From Oceanospirillaceae bacterium (GTDB taxonomy: Bacteria > Pseudomonadota > Gammaproteobacteria > Pseudomonadales > Balneatricaceae): a DNA stretch of 38,937 nt. Both the position numbers and the translations under genes were made by a program. Shown one piece after another: positions 8,591 to 18,312 of this stretch; position 1 is the stretch's first letter, and every line of letters begins with the position of its first letter. The notes below the pieces were generated by a model, which saw only the letters and a program-made list of their open reading frames with translations, was not told the DNA's origin and searched no databases. The stretch lies in the NCBI GenBank assembly GCA_023954795.1, contig JAGSHA010000003.1, positions 1 through 38,937 on the forward strand. Direction: 5' to 3'.

Positions 8591-9286
8591 ATGAGACTGG
8601 ACAGATTTCTTACTCAACAAACCCGAGAGAGCGGCAAAACGGTGCGCCAATGGCTGCTGGCCGGGCGTGTACAGGTCAATGAACAGGTATGCCGAGACGG
8701 TTCGATGCAGGTGGAACCGATGCAGAAGATCAGTCTGGATGAGCGAATATTGCAGGATCAGACGGCACGCTATTACATGTTGCATAAACCTCAAGGGGTG
8801 GTGAGTGCAACGATCGATGATAAACACCAGACGGTGTTGGACCTTATGCCGCCAACGCTGCGTGCCGATCTTCATATAGCAGGGCGGTTAGATCTGAACA
8901 CCACGGGCTTGATGCTCATTACCAATGACGGGCGCTGGTCTCGTAAAGTGACACAACCTGAAACGCGTATTCCTAAGGTTTATCTGGTTGAAACGGAAGA
9001 TAAGATCGAGGCGGAATACGTCGATGTGTTTCGTCGTGGTATCTATTTCGCGTATGAAGATCTAACCACGCTACCTGCTCAACTTGAGATCCTTTCGGAC
9101 CACCGGGCCAAACTCACGTTGTATGAAGGGCGTTATCATCAGGTGAAGCGAATGTTTGGATTCTTTGACAATAAAGTGGTTGGTTTACATCGGGAACAGA
9201 TCGGCGCCCTAGAAATGGATGCTCAATTAAACGCGGGTGATTATCGGTTGCTGACAAACGACGAAGTGAAGCTTTTTTGTGAGTGA
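8591..9286 (+). CDS. rsuA: 16S rRNA pseudouridine(516) synthase RsuA
   Basis: The 231-residue protein has the same length as E. coli RsuA. It starts with an S4 RNA-binding domain (MRLDRFLTQQ, 1-60) followed by the RsuA/RluB catalytic domain with AGRLDLNTTGLMLI, placing the catalytic Asp at 101. The C-terminal EGRYHQVKRMF and ELHRE-like GLHREQIGAL segments follow RsuA closely and favour it over RluE. It converts U516 of 16S rRNA to pseudouridine during 30S assembly. The ATG at 8591 is the family start; the frame is open to 8468, but that part overlaps the GNAT gene. A CATAAT box at 8578-8583 lies just 7 bases before the ATG, without a clear -35 or Shine-Dalgarno sequence. Confidence 0.87.
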   Translation: MRLDRFLTQQTRESGKTVRQWLLAGRVQVNEQVCRDGSMQVEPMQKISLDERILQDQTARYYMLHKPQGVVSATIDDKHQTVLDLMPPTLRADLHIAGRLDLNTTGLMLITNDGRWSRKVTQPETRIPKVYLVETEDKIEAEYVDVFRRGIYFAYEDLTTLPAQLEILSDHRAKLTLYEGRYHQVKRMFGFFDNKVVGLHREQIGALEMDAQLNAGDYRLLTNDEVKLFCE

Positions 9287-9420
9287 ATAAGCGTCGATAG
9301 TTTACGCAACGTATGAATATACGTAACAACACATTTGATGTTTAGAGGGTTCGGAAACGATACGAAGCGGAAGAACTTGAAGGATCTTTCTTTATGAAGA
9401 GGTCGTGCGGGAAATACAGA

Positions 9421-9447
9421 TCAGGACGACCAGGCAAGTCGCCCTGA
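9421..9447 (-). terminator. Hairpin downstream of cspA-like gene
   Basis: On the minus strand TCAGGGCGAC and GTCGTCCTGA pair over 10 bp with one G-U, around a 7-base loop, 22 bases after the cold-shock stop. The following bases (TCTGTATTTC) are only modestly T-rich, so termination is probable but not textbook. Confidence 0.5.
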
Positions 9448-9468
9448 TAATATACTACAGTATAAAAA

Positions 9469-9669
9469 TTATGCTGCAGTTACGTTCTCAGCCTGTGGAC
9501 CTTTAGGACCCTGAGCAACGGTGAATTCTACTTTCTGGCCTTCCTGCAGAGAGCGGAAACCTTCAGACTGGATAGCAGTGTGGTGAACAAATACGTCTGG
9601 ACCCTGCTCCTGCTGAATGAAACCGAAACCTTTCTCGTCGTTAAACCATTTTACGATGCCAGTAGCCAT
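9469..9669 (-). CDS. Cold-shock protein (CspA family)
   Basis: The 66-residue protein is a complete single cold-shock domain, an OB-fold that binds single-stranded RNA and DNA and melts RNA structure. RNP1 is KGFGFI (about 14-19) and RNP2 is DVFVHHTAI (about 25-33). The N terminus MATGIVKWFNDEKG is typical. AAGAAGG lies about 10 bases before the ATG. A long upstream leader, typical of cold-inducible csp messages, precedes it. I cannot say which csp paralogue it is, nor whether it is cold-induced. Confidence 0.95.
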   Translation of the reverse strand: MATGIVKWFNDEKGFGFIQQEQGPDVFVHHTAIQSEGFRSLQEGQKVEFTVAQGPKGPQAENVTAA

Positions 9670-9969
9670 GATTAGTCTTACCTTCTTGTTACGTTTTGAA
9701 ATTAAAGCCTTTTTTCTTTTATTAAGGCCTGAGTGCTAAGAAATCGTGGTGTTACTAATGAGGCTCTGACGAGGTATTCCAGTGGGTACATCGTTGTCGG
9801 GCACACGAACACTGCCGAAATTTCAAGCCAAATCAGTATACGCCATTAAGATCAAGTCGCAACTTTAATTATACAGAAAATTTCAAATAATCTTGACGCT
9901 ATAACAAACCGTGGTTAAGGATTTATGACTCGAGATTGTCACTAGGACTATCTTGTATTCTCGTGTGGT
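9670..9969 (-). promoter_or_regulatory. Long leader and candidate promoter of the cold-shock gene
   Basis: This 300-bp stretch has no gene. On the minus strand it holds a perfect -10 TATAAT at 9868-9873, giving a start near 9861 and a leader of about 190 bases. E. coli cspA also has a long structured leader (about 160 bases). I see no good -35 hexamer at the right spacing. The remainder (9875-9969), downstream of ribE, shows no clear terminator. Confidence 0.5.
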
Positions 9970-10581
9970 TTAACGCGTATGTTGTTGCATATAGCGCTCA
10001 ACGGTTTCGACAACCGCTTGAGTATGAGGATCTACTTCCAGATTAACCAAGTCACCGACCTGAGCGTCTCCGAAGACCGTAAGAGAGAGCGTTTCCGGAA
10101 TCAGGTAGACATTAAAACACTGATCTTTTACTTCGCCGATCGTCAGGCTACAGCCATTTAGTGCGACAAATCCTTTTGGCAAAATATACTTCAGCCATTG
10201 TTCGCTGACTTCAAACCAGAGAATGCAGTTATTTTCCGGGCGCTCGATCTTACATATGGAGACCTGATCGTGAATATGACCTGATAGCAGGTGTCCCCCA
10301 ATCTCGTCGCCAAAACGCGCTGCACGCTCAAAGTTAACCTGATCTCCAACCGACAGCTGGCCAAGGTTGGTGACTTTCAGTGTTTCCATAATCAGGTCAA
10401 AGCTGACCAGGCTGCCGCTAAAGGCTGTGACGGTCAGGCACGTGCCATTGACCGCAATGCTGGCACCCAGCTGTAGGTTGTTTGCGTGCTCTGGCGGCAG
10501 TTCCAGCTGCAAACGCATGAATTGATCCTGCTTTTCGATGGATCGGATGGTGGCTTTACCCTGAACAATGCCAGTAAACAT
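9970..10581 (-). CDS. ribE: Riboflavin synthase, alpha subunit
   Basis: The 203-residue protein consists of two lumazine-binding repeats (about 1-97 and 98-195). It starts with the conserved MFTGIVQG and contains NGTCLTV, GDEIGGHLLSGHI and IDPQTQAV-like VDPHTQAVVETVERY. It dismutates two 6,7-dimethyl-8-ribityllumazine molecules to riboflavin plus the pyrimidine precursor, as a cytosolic trimer. It is closely E. coli RibC/RibE-like and about ten residues shorter at the C terminus. No other riboflavin gene is in the window. The ATG at 10581 begins the conserved first strand. It diverges from the epimerase gene. Confidence 0.95.
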   Translation of the reverse strand: MFTGIVQGKATIRSIEKQDQFMRLQLELPPEHANNLQLGASIAVNGTCLTVTAFSGSLVSFDLIMETLKVTNLGQLSVGDQVNFERAARFGDEIGGHLLSGHIHDQVSICKIERPENNCILWFEVSEQWLKYILPKGFVALNGCSLTIGEVKDQCFNVYLIPETLSLTVFGDAQVGDLVNLEVDPHTQAVVETVERYMQQHTR

Positions 10582-10664
10582 GTTTTATTTCTCTCAAACT
10601 ACAGATCTGACGACTAAAATCTAACGTAAGCGTATCAGGTTAACGCGATTCAAGGGAGTGTGCG

Positions 10665-11555
10665 ATGAACGTGCTTATTACCGGGGGGACCGGTTTTATT
10701 GGTCAGGCATTTATCAAATGGCGTCAACCACATGGTTTGAACTTTACCTGCATCACCCGCAATCCGAAAAAAGCAAAAAAGCTATTTGGCGATTCTGTTC
10801 GGGCCGTCACCTCGCTGATGGAGGTTGATGGTGAAAAGTTCGATGCGGTAATTAATCTGTGTGGTGAGCCTATTGCGGATCGCCGATGGAGTGAAAAACG
10901 TAAGCAATTGCTGCGCTATAGCAGACTTACAATGACGCACGCGCTAGTGGATTGGATGACGATGTCGGCAAATAAACCCAGTGTGTTTATTAGCGGATCG
11001 GCCATCGGTTATTACGGCACTCATGCCAGTGATGATCTTCTGGTCGAGGCCAGTGCTGTCCGTCAGGGGTTTACCCATTCTCTGTGTGCTGATTGGGAAG
11101 AGGAAGCGTTGCGCGCAGCTGAGCTAGGTGTGCGGGTCTGTCTACTGCGCACAGGAGTAGTACTGGGCAAAGGCGGGGCACTGAAGAAAATGCTGCCGGC
11201 GTTTCGTATGGGGTTAGGTGGGCCAATTGGCACCGGCAAACAGTGGATGTCCTGGATTCATCTGCAGGATGAGCTGAGAGCCATCGACTTTTTGCTGCGT
11301 CATCAGACCTTGCAGGGGGCTTTTAACCTGACTGCACCTGAGGCGAGTCAGAACAGATCATTCGCGGAGGCTTTAGGAAAGGCATTGAAACGTCCCGCGA
11401 AACTACCTTTGCCCCCGTTGGTTGTTGAGCTGATGTTGGGTGACGGCGCTGAGTTGCTTCTTGAAGGGCAGCGTGTTTATCCACAACGTTTGATGCAGGC
11501 GGGTTTCGAGTTTAAGTATCCTGAACTGGATGAGGCTCTGGCGGAGTTATTTTAA
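10665..11555 (+). CDS. TIGR01777-family NAD(P)-dependent epimerase (YfcH/SDR39U1-like)
   Basis: The 296-residue protein has the Rossmann dinucleotide loop GGTGFIG (7-13) at its N terminus. It also has the family features NLCGEPIADRRW and SGSAIGYYG (the short-chain dehydrogenase Tyr region), the C-terminal DUF1731-like segment and PQRLMQAGFEFKYP at the end. This matches the atypical SDR family that includes E. coli YfcH and human SDR39U1; its substrate is unknown. A GGGAG ribosome site precedes the ATG. Its stop overlaps the convergent batD stop by four bases (11552-11555), leaving no room for a terminator between them. Confidence 0.9.
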   Translation: MNVLITGGTGFIGQAFIKWRQPHGLNFTCITRNPKKAKKLFGDSVRAVTSLMEVDGEKFDAVINLCGEPIADRRWSEKRKQLLRYSRLTMTHALVDWMTMSANKPSVFISGSAIGYYGTHASDDLLVEASAVRQGFTHSLCADWEEEALRAAELGVRVCLLRTGVVLGKGGALKKMLPAFRMGLGGPIGTGKQWMSWIHLQDELRAIDFLLRHQTLQGAFNLTAPEASQNRSFAEALGKALKRPAKLPLPPLVVELMLGDGAELLLEGQRVYPQRLMQAGFEFKYPELDEALAELF

Positions 11556-13189
11556 TAGCTGCCGTAGAGTTTTCGTTCACGGATCTTATCCAATGCCTCG
11601 ATCAGCAGGTCTCCTTTCCAGAGATGCTCTTCATCATGGTTGAGGTGATGTTCCATATCCATCAGTAACAACTGCAAGGTTTGGCTGCCGGAGGCACGGG
11701 CAACGTCTTCATTGTTGTAGATCTCGTCGTCCGGCCATGAGTGCTGCGCCCATTCCAGCAGAAGTATCTGGCTAGCCGCGCAATGGTTCTGGTCGCACGC
11801 CTGAGTCAACTCACCAAAGCTGCTGGCTTCAGCCAGATCGTAGTGTTCGATATCTTCAACGCTGTTTTCCAGCGGAGTGACTTCGGGCACTTTTTCCTGG
11901 CTATTGCGAATACGCTGAAAGGAATATAACCAGCCAAGGCTGGAGATCACCGCCAAGGCGGTCAGTATCCAAATGAGTAACGCGCTCTGGCTGGCTGAAT
12001 CTGGCGTATCCTCTGCCATTTCTGCGGTGTCTGCTGCTGCGACAGTATCACTAAGAGCAACTTTTTCCCCGCTAGCACTTTCTGTGTGACTGGCTGCTGA
12101 GACGTTGATCAAACGCGCTGCCAGAGCGACTTCTTTTTCCCGATCCTGACTGACATCCCACCACGGGATACGTATCTCCTGCAGGGTAATCTCGCCGCGC
12201 TCATAGGGAGTGATTGTCAGTTCTTCAGAGCGTGTACTGATGATGCCTTTGTCGGTCATCTGTTCTTCGAGAATGACGTTATCCAGCTGAATGTCGGCCA
12301 GCTCGTTTTTAAGTGGGCTGAGTGCGGGCAGCTCGGATGCGATGATACCGTGTGCTTCTAACGTCAGTGTGCGTTTAATGGGTTGCCCCATTGTGGTGCT
12401 GTTACGCGGTTGCAGGTTATCTTCAAACAGGACCTGAGTTGTTGGCAGCCAATAGCCCGGTCTTTTTTGATGAGCTTGAGGTAAGACAGCGATCTCAGTG
12501 GCGTTCTTTTGCAGCGGTTGGTCCAGGCTACGGGGTTTGCCATCATTATAAGTGATCGGTTCCAGACGAATCAGACCTGTTTGCTGTGGATAAATACCAT
12601 AGCGACGTTCGAGGACCTGATAACTTTGACCACGAACACGGGTGCTAAAGCGCCGGTCTTCCCCTAGCGGCTTGATGACAGCATCCGTCGTCACGGGGTG
12701 CGAAAGGCGTGCTTCTTCAGGTAAAGGCTGCTTATGGAACAGTTTTACTGTCAGTATGGACTGACTGTGCAGATAGATTTCATTGGTATCCAGTTCTGTT
12801 TCCAGCATCAGCTGACGTGACAGGAGCGGATTGGAACTGCGTTCGTTGGCGAGCACCACTAAAGAGATGGGCAGTGATCTTTCATCACCCACACGGATGG
12901 CCGGGATAGAGATCGCTCCCTGTTTTAGGGGGCGCAGTATAACGCGCCAACGGGTCGTGAAACGGGGTTCACCGCCGGTGTAACTGGAGATTGTCATCTG
13001 CTTGGAGCCCACAATGCGAAACTGAGTACTCAGTGCAGACAGATCAGGATTTTGGCGAACCTTCTGGTCAGCCTCGATGGTCAGTTGCAGGGCTTCCCCC
13101 AGAGTCAGGGTCTGTACGTTCACCTGAGCATTTACCGCCGCCTGTGCGGGCAGGCTCATCAGGGAGCATAACAGTAACAACTTTCGCAT
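11552..13189 (-). CDS. batD: BatD-family (oxygen-tolerance) membrane-anchored protein
   Basis: The 545-residue protein has a Sec signal peptide (MRKLLLLCSLMSLPAQA, cleavage likely after 17), a long periplasmic part made of beta-rich repeats (about 20-395) and one membrane segment (about 403-424: LLIWILTALAVISSLGW). A charged cytoplasmic tail of about 120 residues ends it. This is the BatD layout. BatD genes usually lie in an operon with moxR, a DUF58 gene, batA and batB. None is present here, and the gene stands alone between the convergent epimerase gene and divergent gdhB. Its biochemical role is unclear; Bat proteins have been linked to stress tolerance and protein assembly. Confidence 0.82.
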   Translation of the reverse strand: MRKLLLLCSLMSLPAQAAVNAQVNVQTLTLGEALQLTIEADQKVRQNPDLSALSTQFRIVGSKQMTISSYTGGEPRFTTRWRVILRPLKQGAISIPAIRVGDERSLPISLVVLANERSSNPLLSRQLMLETELDTNEIYLHSQSILTVKLFHKQPLPEEARLSHPVTTDAVIKPLGEDRRFSTRVRGQSYQVLERRYGIYPQQTGLIRLEPITYNDGKPRSLDQPLQKNATEIAVLPQAHQKRPGYWLPTTQVLFEDNLQPRNSTTMGQPIKRTLTLEAHGIIASELPALSPLKNELADIQLDNVILEEQMTDKGIISTRSEELTITPYERGEITLQEIRIPWWDVSQDREKEVALAARLINVSAASHTESASGEKVALSDTVAAADTAEMAEDTPDSASQSALLIWILTALAVISSLGWLYSFQRIRNSQEKVPEVTPLENSVEDIEHYDLAEASSFGELTQACDQNHCAASQILLLEWAQHSWPDDEIYNNEDVARASGSQTLQLLLMDMEHHLNHDEEHLWKGDLLIEALDKIRERKLYGSY

Positions 13190-13400
13190 ATATAGAGCGT
13201 TCCAACGGGCTTCAAATCAGGGCCCGACTATTATGGGTAAAGCGCAGGTGCTAATCAAACTGGATTGTTGCTGTGATCAGACGCGTTGTAAAAGCACAGA
13301 AATATAGCGGTGCTTGCTGGATATATAGGCTAAGTCAGGCTTATATATTATGAGACAGATGCTGACTCGTTGAACTGGTTACTACAAGGATGGATTGGAT

Positions 13401-16400
13401 ATGCCGCGTTATGATGCTGATAGTAAGGCCCAATTACTTTTTCAACTGAGCGAAGAGATTAACAGTCGGTTGCCTGAGGAGCGGGCCCGTGAGTTAAACG
13501 GTTTTATTCGTTTCTATTATGCTTCAGCGTCACCTGTGGATTTCTGTGAATGGCGCCTGGATGATCTTTATGGATCAACGGTAGCCTGTTGGCAGTTTCT
13601 GCAACAGCGTAAACCTGATGAAGCGAAAGTCAGGGTGTTTAACCCGGACTATGAGGCCCACGGTTGGCAGTCCACCCATACCGTTGTAGAAGTGCTGCAT
13701 CAGGATATGCCGTTTATTGTGGACTCTCTGCGCATGGAGCTGAATCAGCGTAACCTGCGAATTCATGCGATTAATAATGCCGTCCTCACCCTCAAGCGCA
13801 ACGAAACCCACCAACTTACCTCCTTGTTAAGTAAAGATAGCCGATCAAAAACCGCACAACGGGAGTGTCTGGTTTCTGTTGAGGTGGATCGCCATACGGA
13901 CCCGGAGCAGCTCGCTGAACTGGAAAGCAGTATCCGCGCGATACTGGAAGATGTTCGTATGGTGGTCGAAGATTTTGAACCGATGATGGCGCAATGTGAT
14001 GCGCTGGAGCAGGTGTTTGGTAGCGCGCTGCACGGATTAGATGAAAATAACATCGCCGAAGTTCGGGCATTTATCGGTTGGCTAAAAAACCATTTTACCT
14101 TTCTTGGCTATGACGAGTTTGAGTTGGTCGAAGAGAACGGGGAGAAGCGTCTAGAAGCTATTATGGGTAGCCAGCTTGGGCTGCTGAAATATTGTGATGA
14201 ACACTGCCGCGAGACACTGGTGAATGAAGGTAACCGGGATGCGGGAGAATTTGTGCTGATCCCCGATATCCTCTCCTTTTCCAAATCGCCCACTAAATCG
14301 AAAGTGCATCGCCCGACCTATCCCGATTACATCAGTCTTAAGCGTTTCGATAAGAAAGGTAAGTTGGTAGGGGAGGCGCGTTTCCTGGGGTTATACACCT
14401 CAAACGTCTATATCCAGAGTTCTCGGATGATTCCGGTGATTCGACATAAGGTTGATCAGGTAATGGAACGCTCTGGTCTGCATTCACAAGGGCATGACTG
14501 GAAGGAATTGCTACAGATTCTGGAGATCTATCCACGAGATGATCTGTTCCAGATCGGGGTTGAAGAGCTGGTCGACACCGCGATGGGGATTTTGCAGATC
14601 CACGAGCGTCGCCAGATCAGGGTGTTTTTGCGGCGTGATCATTTCGGACAGTTTTTTTCCTGTTTGGTGTACGCCCCCCGTGATGTATACAGCACCGAAT
14701 TTCGCTTGGCCGTCGAAGGTATTCTCTGCCGGGAGCTCGGCTGTAATCAGGTGGAATTTAATACCTACTTCTCTGAGTCTATATTGGCACGCACCCAATA
14801 CATCCTGCGCAGTGGTGAAGAAGTTAAAGCAGATATCGATGTACTGGCGCTGGAAGACATGATCCGTGAGGCCGCACGTAGTTGGGGGGATCATCTTTAC
14901 GATGCGCTGGTGGAGTCGATGGGAGAGGAGAATGGTATTGCTGCGTTCCATCGCTATGGTGATACCTTTCCGAATAGTTATCGATCTGACTTTGCTCCCC
15001 GTACCGCAGTTGTTGATATCGGCCATATGATGACGCTGAGTGGCGAGAAGCCACTAGCGTTCAGCTTCTATCGTGCGCTGGAAAAAGATCAAGATACCCT
15101 TAACTTCAAACTATTTAACTTGGGGAGTTCGCTACCCTTATCGGATGTTCTGCCGATTATGGAGAAGCTGGGTTTACGCGTCATTGATGAGCACCCTTAT
15201 CGGATGATTCTGAATAGTGCGGAGATCTGGGTTCATGACTTCAATTTGATCTATACCGGCAAGGCTAAAATTAGCTTTGATGAAGGCAAGGAGCTGTTCG
15301 AAGATGCGTTTCTGAATATCTGGAACGGCAACGCGGAAAGTGATGAATTTAACCGTCTGGTGTTACCGGCTCAGTTAGGCTGGCGTGAAGTGAACATTCT
15401 GCGTGCATACAGTGCGTATATGAAACAGATCCGCTTCAACATCAGTAGTGAAGGGGTCAGTGCCGCCCTGAATAATCAGGTCAGTATCACCGGAAAGTTG
15501 GTGGCGCTATTCGAAGCGCGTTTTGATCCGAGTGAACATTGTGAAGAGCGTCAGAATCAGTTAGAAGCAGACATATTGTCGGCATTGGAGGAGGTGCCGA
15601 GCCTGAATGAAGATCGTGTCATTCGACAATACCTCGCCTTGATTAAAGCAACCCAAAGAACCAATTACTACCAGCTGGAAAAGGGGCATTTGAAGCATTA
15701 TTACGCGTTCAAACTGATGCCTGAGCAGATCCCGAATATCCCGTTGCCACGTCCAATGTTTGAGATCTTTGTGTTTGCGCCATGGGTGGAGGGCGTGCAT
15801 CTGCGTGGCGGCCGTGTCGCACGTGGCGGGCTGCGTTGGTCTGATCGTTATGATGACTATCGCACTGAAGTGCTGGGTTTGGTCAAAGCGCAACAGGTCA
15901 AAAATGCAGTGATTGTACCCGTGGGGGCGAAAGGGGGCTTTGTCGCGAAGCGTCTGAACCCTGATATGGATCGTAAGGCATGGCAGGAGGAGGGGGTTCG
16001 TTGCTACGAGACCTTTATTCGCGGGTTATTGGACGTCACGGACAACCTAAAAGAGGGTGAGGTGTTACGTCCGGCTGATGTTGTGGTGCATGACGACGAC
16101 GACAGTTATCTGGTTGTTGCGGCTGATAAGGGCACGGCGACATTCTCTGACATCGCCAATCGTATCTCCGAAGAGTATGACTTTTGGCTGGGGGATGCTT
16201 TTGCGTCCGGTGGTAGTCAGGGCTATGACCATAAGGCCATGGGCATTACCGCCAAAGGCGCCTGGGTCTCCGTTGAACGGCATTTTCGTGAGATTGGCAT
16301 CAATACCGATAAAGATGATTTTACGGTGGTGGGTATTGGGGATATGGCGGGTGATGTGTTTGGTAACGGTATGTTGCTGTCGAAACACATTCGTCTGGTG

Positions 16401-18263
16401 GCGGCGTTTAACCATATGCACATCTTTATCGATCCCAATCCGGATGCCGCACGAAGCTGGAAAGAGCGTCGACGGTTGTTTGATCTGCCGCGCTCCAGTT
16501 GGAGTGATTACAACACCAAATTGATCTCTGCGGGAGGCGGGGTTTTCTCGCGCGAGACAAAAGCGATCAAACTCAGTGAGGAAGTGAAGTCTTTCACTGG
16601 ATTAACCGAGAAAAGTGTAACCCCAGCCGAGCTGATCTCTGCATTGATGGCTGCACCGGTTGATCTGATCTGGAACGGTGGCATCGGCACCTATGTTAAA
16701 GCGCAGAGTGAAAGCCACTCTGATGTCGGGGATAAAGCCAACGATGCCTTACGTATCAATGCGAACCAGCTGCGCTGCCGAGTGATTGGCGAGGGTGGCA
16801 ATCTGGGGATGACACAGCTGGCACGTATTGAATATGCGTTAGCGGGTGGCTGCATGAATACCGATTTTATCGATAATGCAGGTGGCGTGGATTGTTCTGA
16901 CCACGAGGTGAACATCAAGATTCTGTTAAATCAGATCGTATCCGATGGTGACTTAACAGATAAGCAGCGTAACCGGTTGTTGGAGGATATGACCGAGGCG
17001 GTCGCTGAACTGGTATTAAAGAACAACTATCGTCAGGTACAAGCGATCAGTATGGCTCAGGCACGTTCCTTTGGGGGAATGGCGGAGTATCGGCGGTTTA
17101 TTTCGACGCTGGAGCAGGACGGTAAGCTGAACCGAGCATTGGAATTTATCCCTGAAGATGATGCGTTGGCTGAGCGTAAGAGTGCCGGGCAAGGTTTAAC
17201 CCGGCCAGAGATGTCGGTGTTGATCTCCTACAGCAAAGCCGATCTGAAAGAAGCGTTAATCAAAGCGCGCGTGGCCGATGATCCATACCTGTCACGAGAG
17301 CTGGGAACCGCTTTTCCAACCGTATTAGCAGAGCAATACATGCCTCAAATGCAGCAGCATCGTCTGCGGCGGGAGATCGTTGCTACGCAGATCGCGAATC
17401 ACATTGTGAACCTGATGGGGATTAATTTTGTTGATCGCTTGCGTGCGTCGACAGGCGCAGATGATGCGGCAATTGCGCGGGCTTATGTGCTGGCGCGGGA
17501 TATTCTGGATCTCGGTCGGGTCTGGGAGCAGATCGAAGCACTGGATTTCAAGGTGGCGGCGGATATCCAGATCCAGATGATGAATGATTTACAGCACTTG
17601 GCTCGGCGCACAACACGCTGGTTTGTGCGGAATCGCCGATCAGAGTTGAATTGTAGCGATGAGGCCCAGTTGTTTACCGCGCAGCTTGGCAAGGTCAGTA
17701 AGAAGCTAGGTGAATTACTGTGTGGCGAGCCTAAAGTGATCTGGGATCAGGCGTATCAGCGATATCTGGATGCGGGTGTGCCGCAACGTCTGGCAGAACA
17801 GGTTGCGGGTGCGAGGAGTTTATACAGTGCGTTGGGAATTATCGAGGTGGCTCAAGAGACCCGTATCGGTGTCGAAACGGTGGCTCATGCCTATTTTGAG
17901 CTGGGGGAGCGTCTGGGATTGCAATGGTTCGCACGCCAGCTGAACGAACTGGAAGTGGATAACTACTGGCAGGCACTGGCCCGCGAGGCATTCCGCGATG
18001 ACATGGATTGGCAGCAGCGTGCGTTGATATCTAACGTATTGGGGTATTATCGTCGTGGTCGAACCATGCCTGATGTGGTGGCGCAGTGGGCCGATACCAA
18101 TGCCATGCACGTGCAGCGTTGGCAAAATGTTCTGACGGAGTTAAAAAGTGCGGAACGGGAGGAATATGCGATGTACACTGTCGCCGTGCGCGAACTCTTT
18201 GATCTGGCTAAAAATAGTGAGTTTAGCGAATCCACCGAAACAGAATATAACGCAATAGAATAA
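13401..18263 (+). CDS. gdhB: NAD-specific glutamate dehydrogenase, large GDH-180 type
   Basis: The 1620-residue product is the very large bacterial NAD-GDH described in Pseudomonas and Streptomyces, which deaminates glutamate to 2-oxoglutarate and ammonia. The first 700 residues are the regulatory ACT-like region. The catalytic core follows, with LRGGRVARGGLRWSDR (about 797-812), a GAKGGFVAKR lysine loop and the nucleotide loop GIGDMAGDVFGNGM near 978; a helical C-terminal domain ends it. The ATG at 13401 follows AAGGA by ten bases. A TTG at 13395, adding two residues, has a 4-base spacing and is an alternative. It diverges from batD across about 210 bp, and the DUF2835 gene follows 49 bp downstream. 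It would supply 2-oxoglutarate to SucA. Confidence 0.96.
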   Translation: MPRYDADSKAQLLFQLSEEINSRLPEERARELNGFIRFYYASASPVDFCEWRLDDLYGSTVACWQFLQQRKPDEAKVRVFNPDYEAHGWQSTHTVVEVLHQDMPFIVDSLRMELNQRNLRIHAINNAVLTLKRNETHQLTSLLSKDSRSKTAQRECLVSVEVDRHTDPEQLAELESSIRAILEDVRMVVEDFEPMMAQCDALEQVFGSALHGLDENNIAEVRAFIGWLKNHFTFLGYDEFELVEENGEKRLEAIMGSQLGLLKYCDEHCRETLVNEGNRDAGEFVLIPDILSFSKSPTKSKVHRPTYPDYISLKRFDKKGKLVGEARFLGLYTSNVYIQSSRMIPVIRHKVDQVMERSGLHSQGHDWKELLQILEIYPRDDLFQIGVEELVDTAMGILQIHERRQIRVFLRRDHFGQFFSCLVYAPRDVYSTEFRLAVEGILCRELGCNQVEFNTYFSESILARTQYILRSGEEVKADIDVLALEDMIREAARSWGDHLYDALVESMGEENGIAAFHRYGDTFPNSYRSDFAPRTAVVDIGHMMTLSGEKPLAFSFYRALEKDQDTLNFKLFNLGSSLPLSDVLPIMEKLGLRVIDEHPYRMILNSAEIWVHDFNLIYTGKAKISFDEGKELFEDAFLNIWNGNAESDEFNRLVLPAQLGWREVNILRAYSAYMKQIRFNISSEGVSAALNNQVSITGKLVALFEARFDPSEHCEERQNQLEADILSALEEVPSLNEDRVIRQYLALIKATQRTNYYQLEKGHLKHYYAFKLMPEQIPNIPLPRPMFEIFVFAPWVEGVHLRGGRVARGGLRWSDRYDDYRTEVLGLVKAQQVKNAVIVPVGAKGGFVAKRLNPDMDRKAWQEEGVRCYETFIRGLLDVTDNLKEGEVLRPADVVVHDDDDSYLVVAADKGTATFSDIANRISEEYDFWLGDAFASGGSQGYDHKAMGITAKGAWVSVERHFREIGINTDKDDFTVVGIGDMAGDVFGNGMLLSKHIRLVAAFNHMHIFIDPNPDAARSWKERRRLFDLPRSSWSDYNTKLISAGGGVFSRETKAIKLSEEVKSFTGLTEKSVTPAELISALMAAPVDLIWNGGIGTYVKAQSESHSDVGDKANDALRINANQLRCRVIGEGGNLGMTQLARIEYALAGGCMNTDFIDNAGGVDCSDHEVNIKILLNQIVSDGDLTDKQRNRLLEDMTEAVAELVLKNNYRQVQAISMAQARSFGGMAEYRRFISTLEQDGKLNRALEFIPEDDALAERKSAGQGLTRPEMSVLISYSKADLKEALIKARVADDPYLSRELGTAFPTVLAEQYMPQMQQHRLRREIVATQIANHIVNLMGINFVDRLRASTGADDAAIARAYVLARDILDLGRVWEQIEALDFKVAADIQIQMMNDLQHLARRTTRWFVRNRRSELNCSDEAQLFTAQLGKVSKKLGELLCGEPKVIWDQAYQRYLDAGVPQRLAEQVAGARSLYSALGIIEVAQETRIGVETVAHAYFELGERLGLQWFARQLNELEVDNYWQALAREAFRDDMDWQQRALISNVLGYYRRGRTMPDVVAQWADTNAMHVQRWQNVLTELKSAEREEYAMYTVAVRELFDLAKNSEFSESTETEYNAIE

Positions 18264-18312
18264 TAAGGCTGGCGACGATGTTTTGTGGTCAGTGATACGT
18301 TTAAGTACAGCA

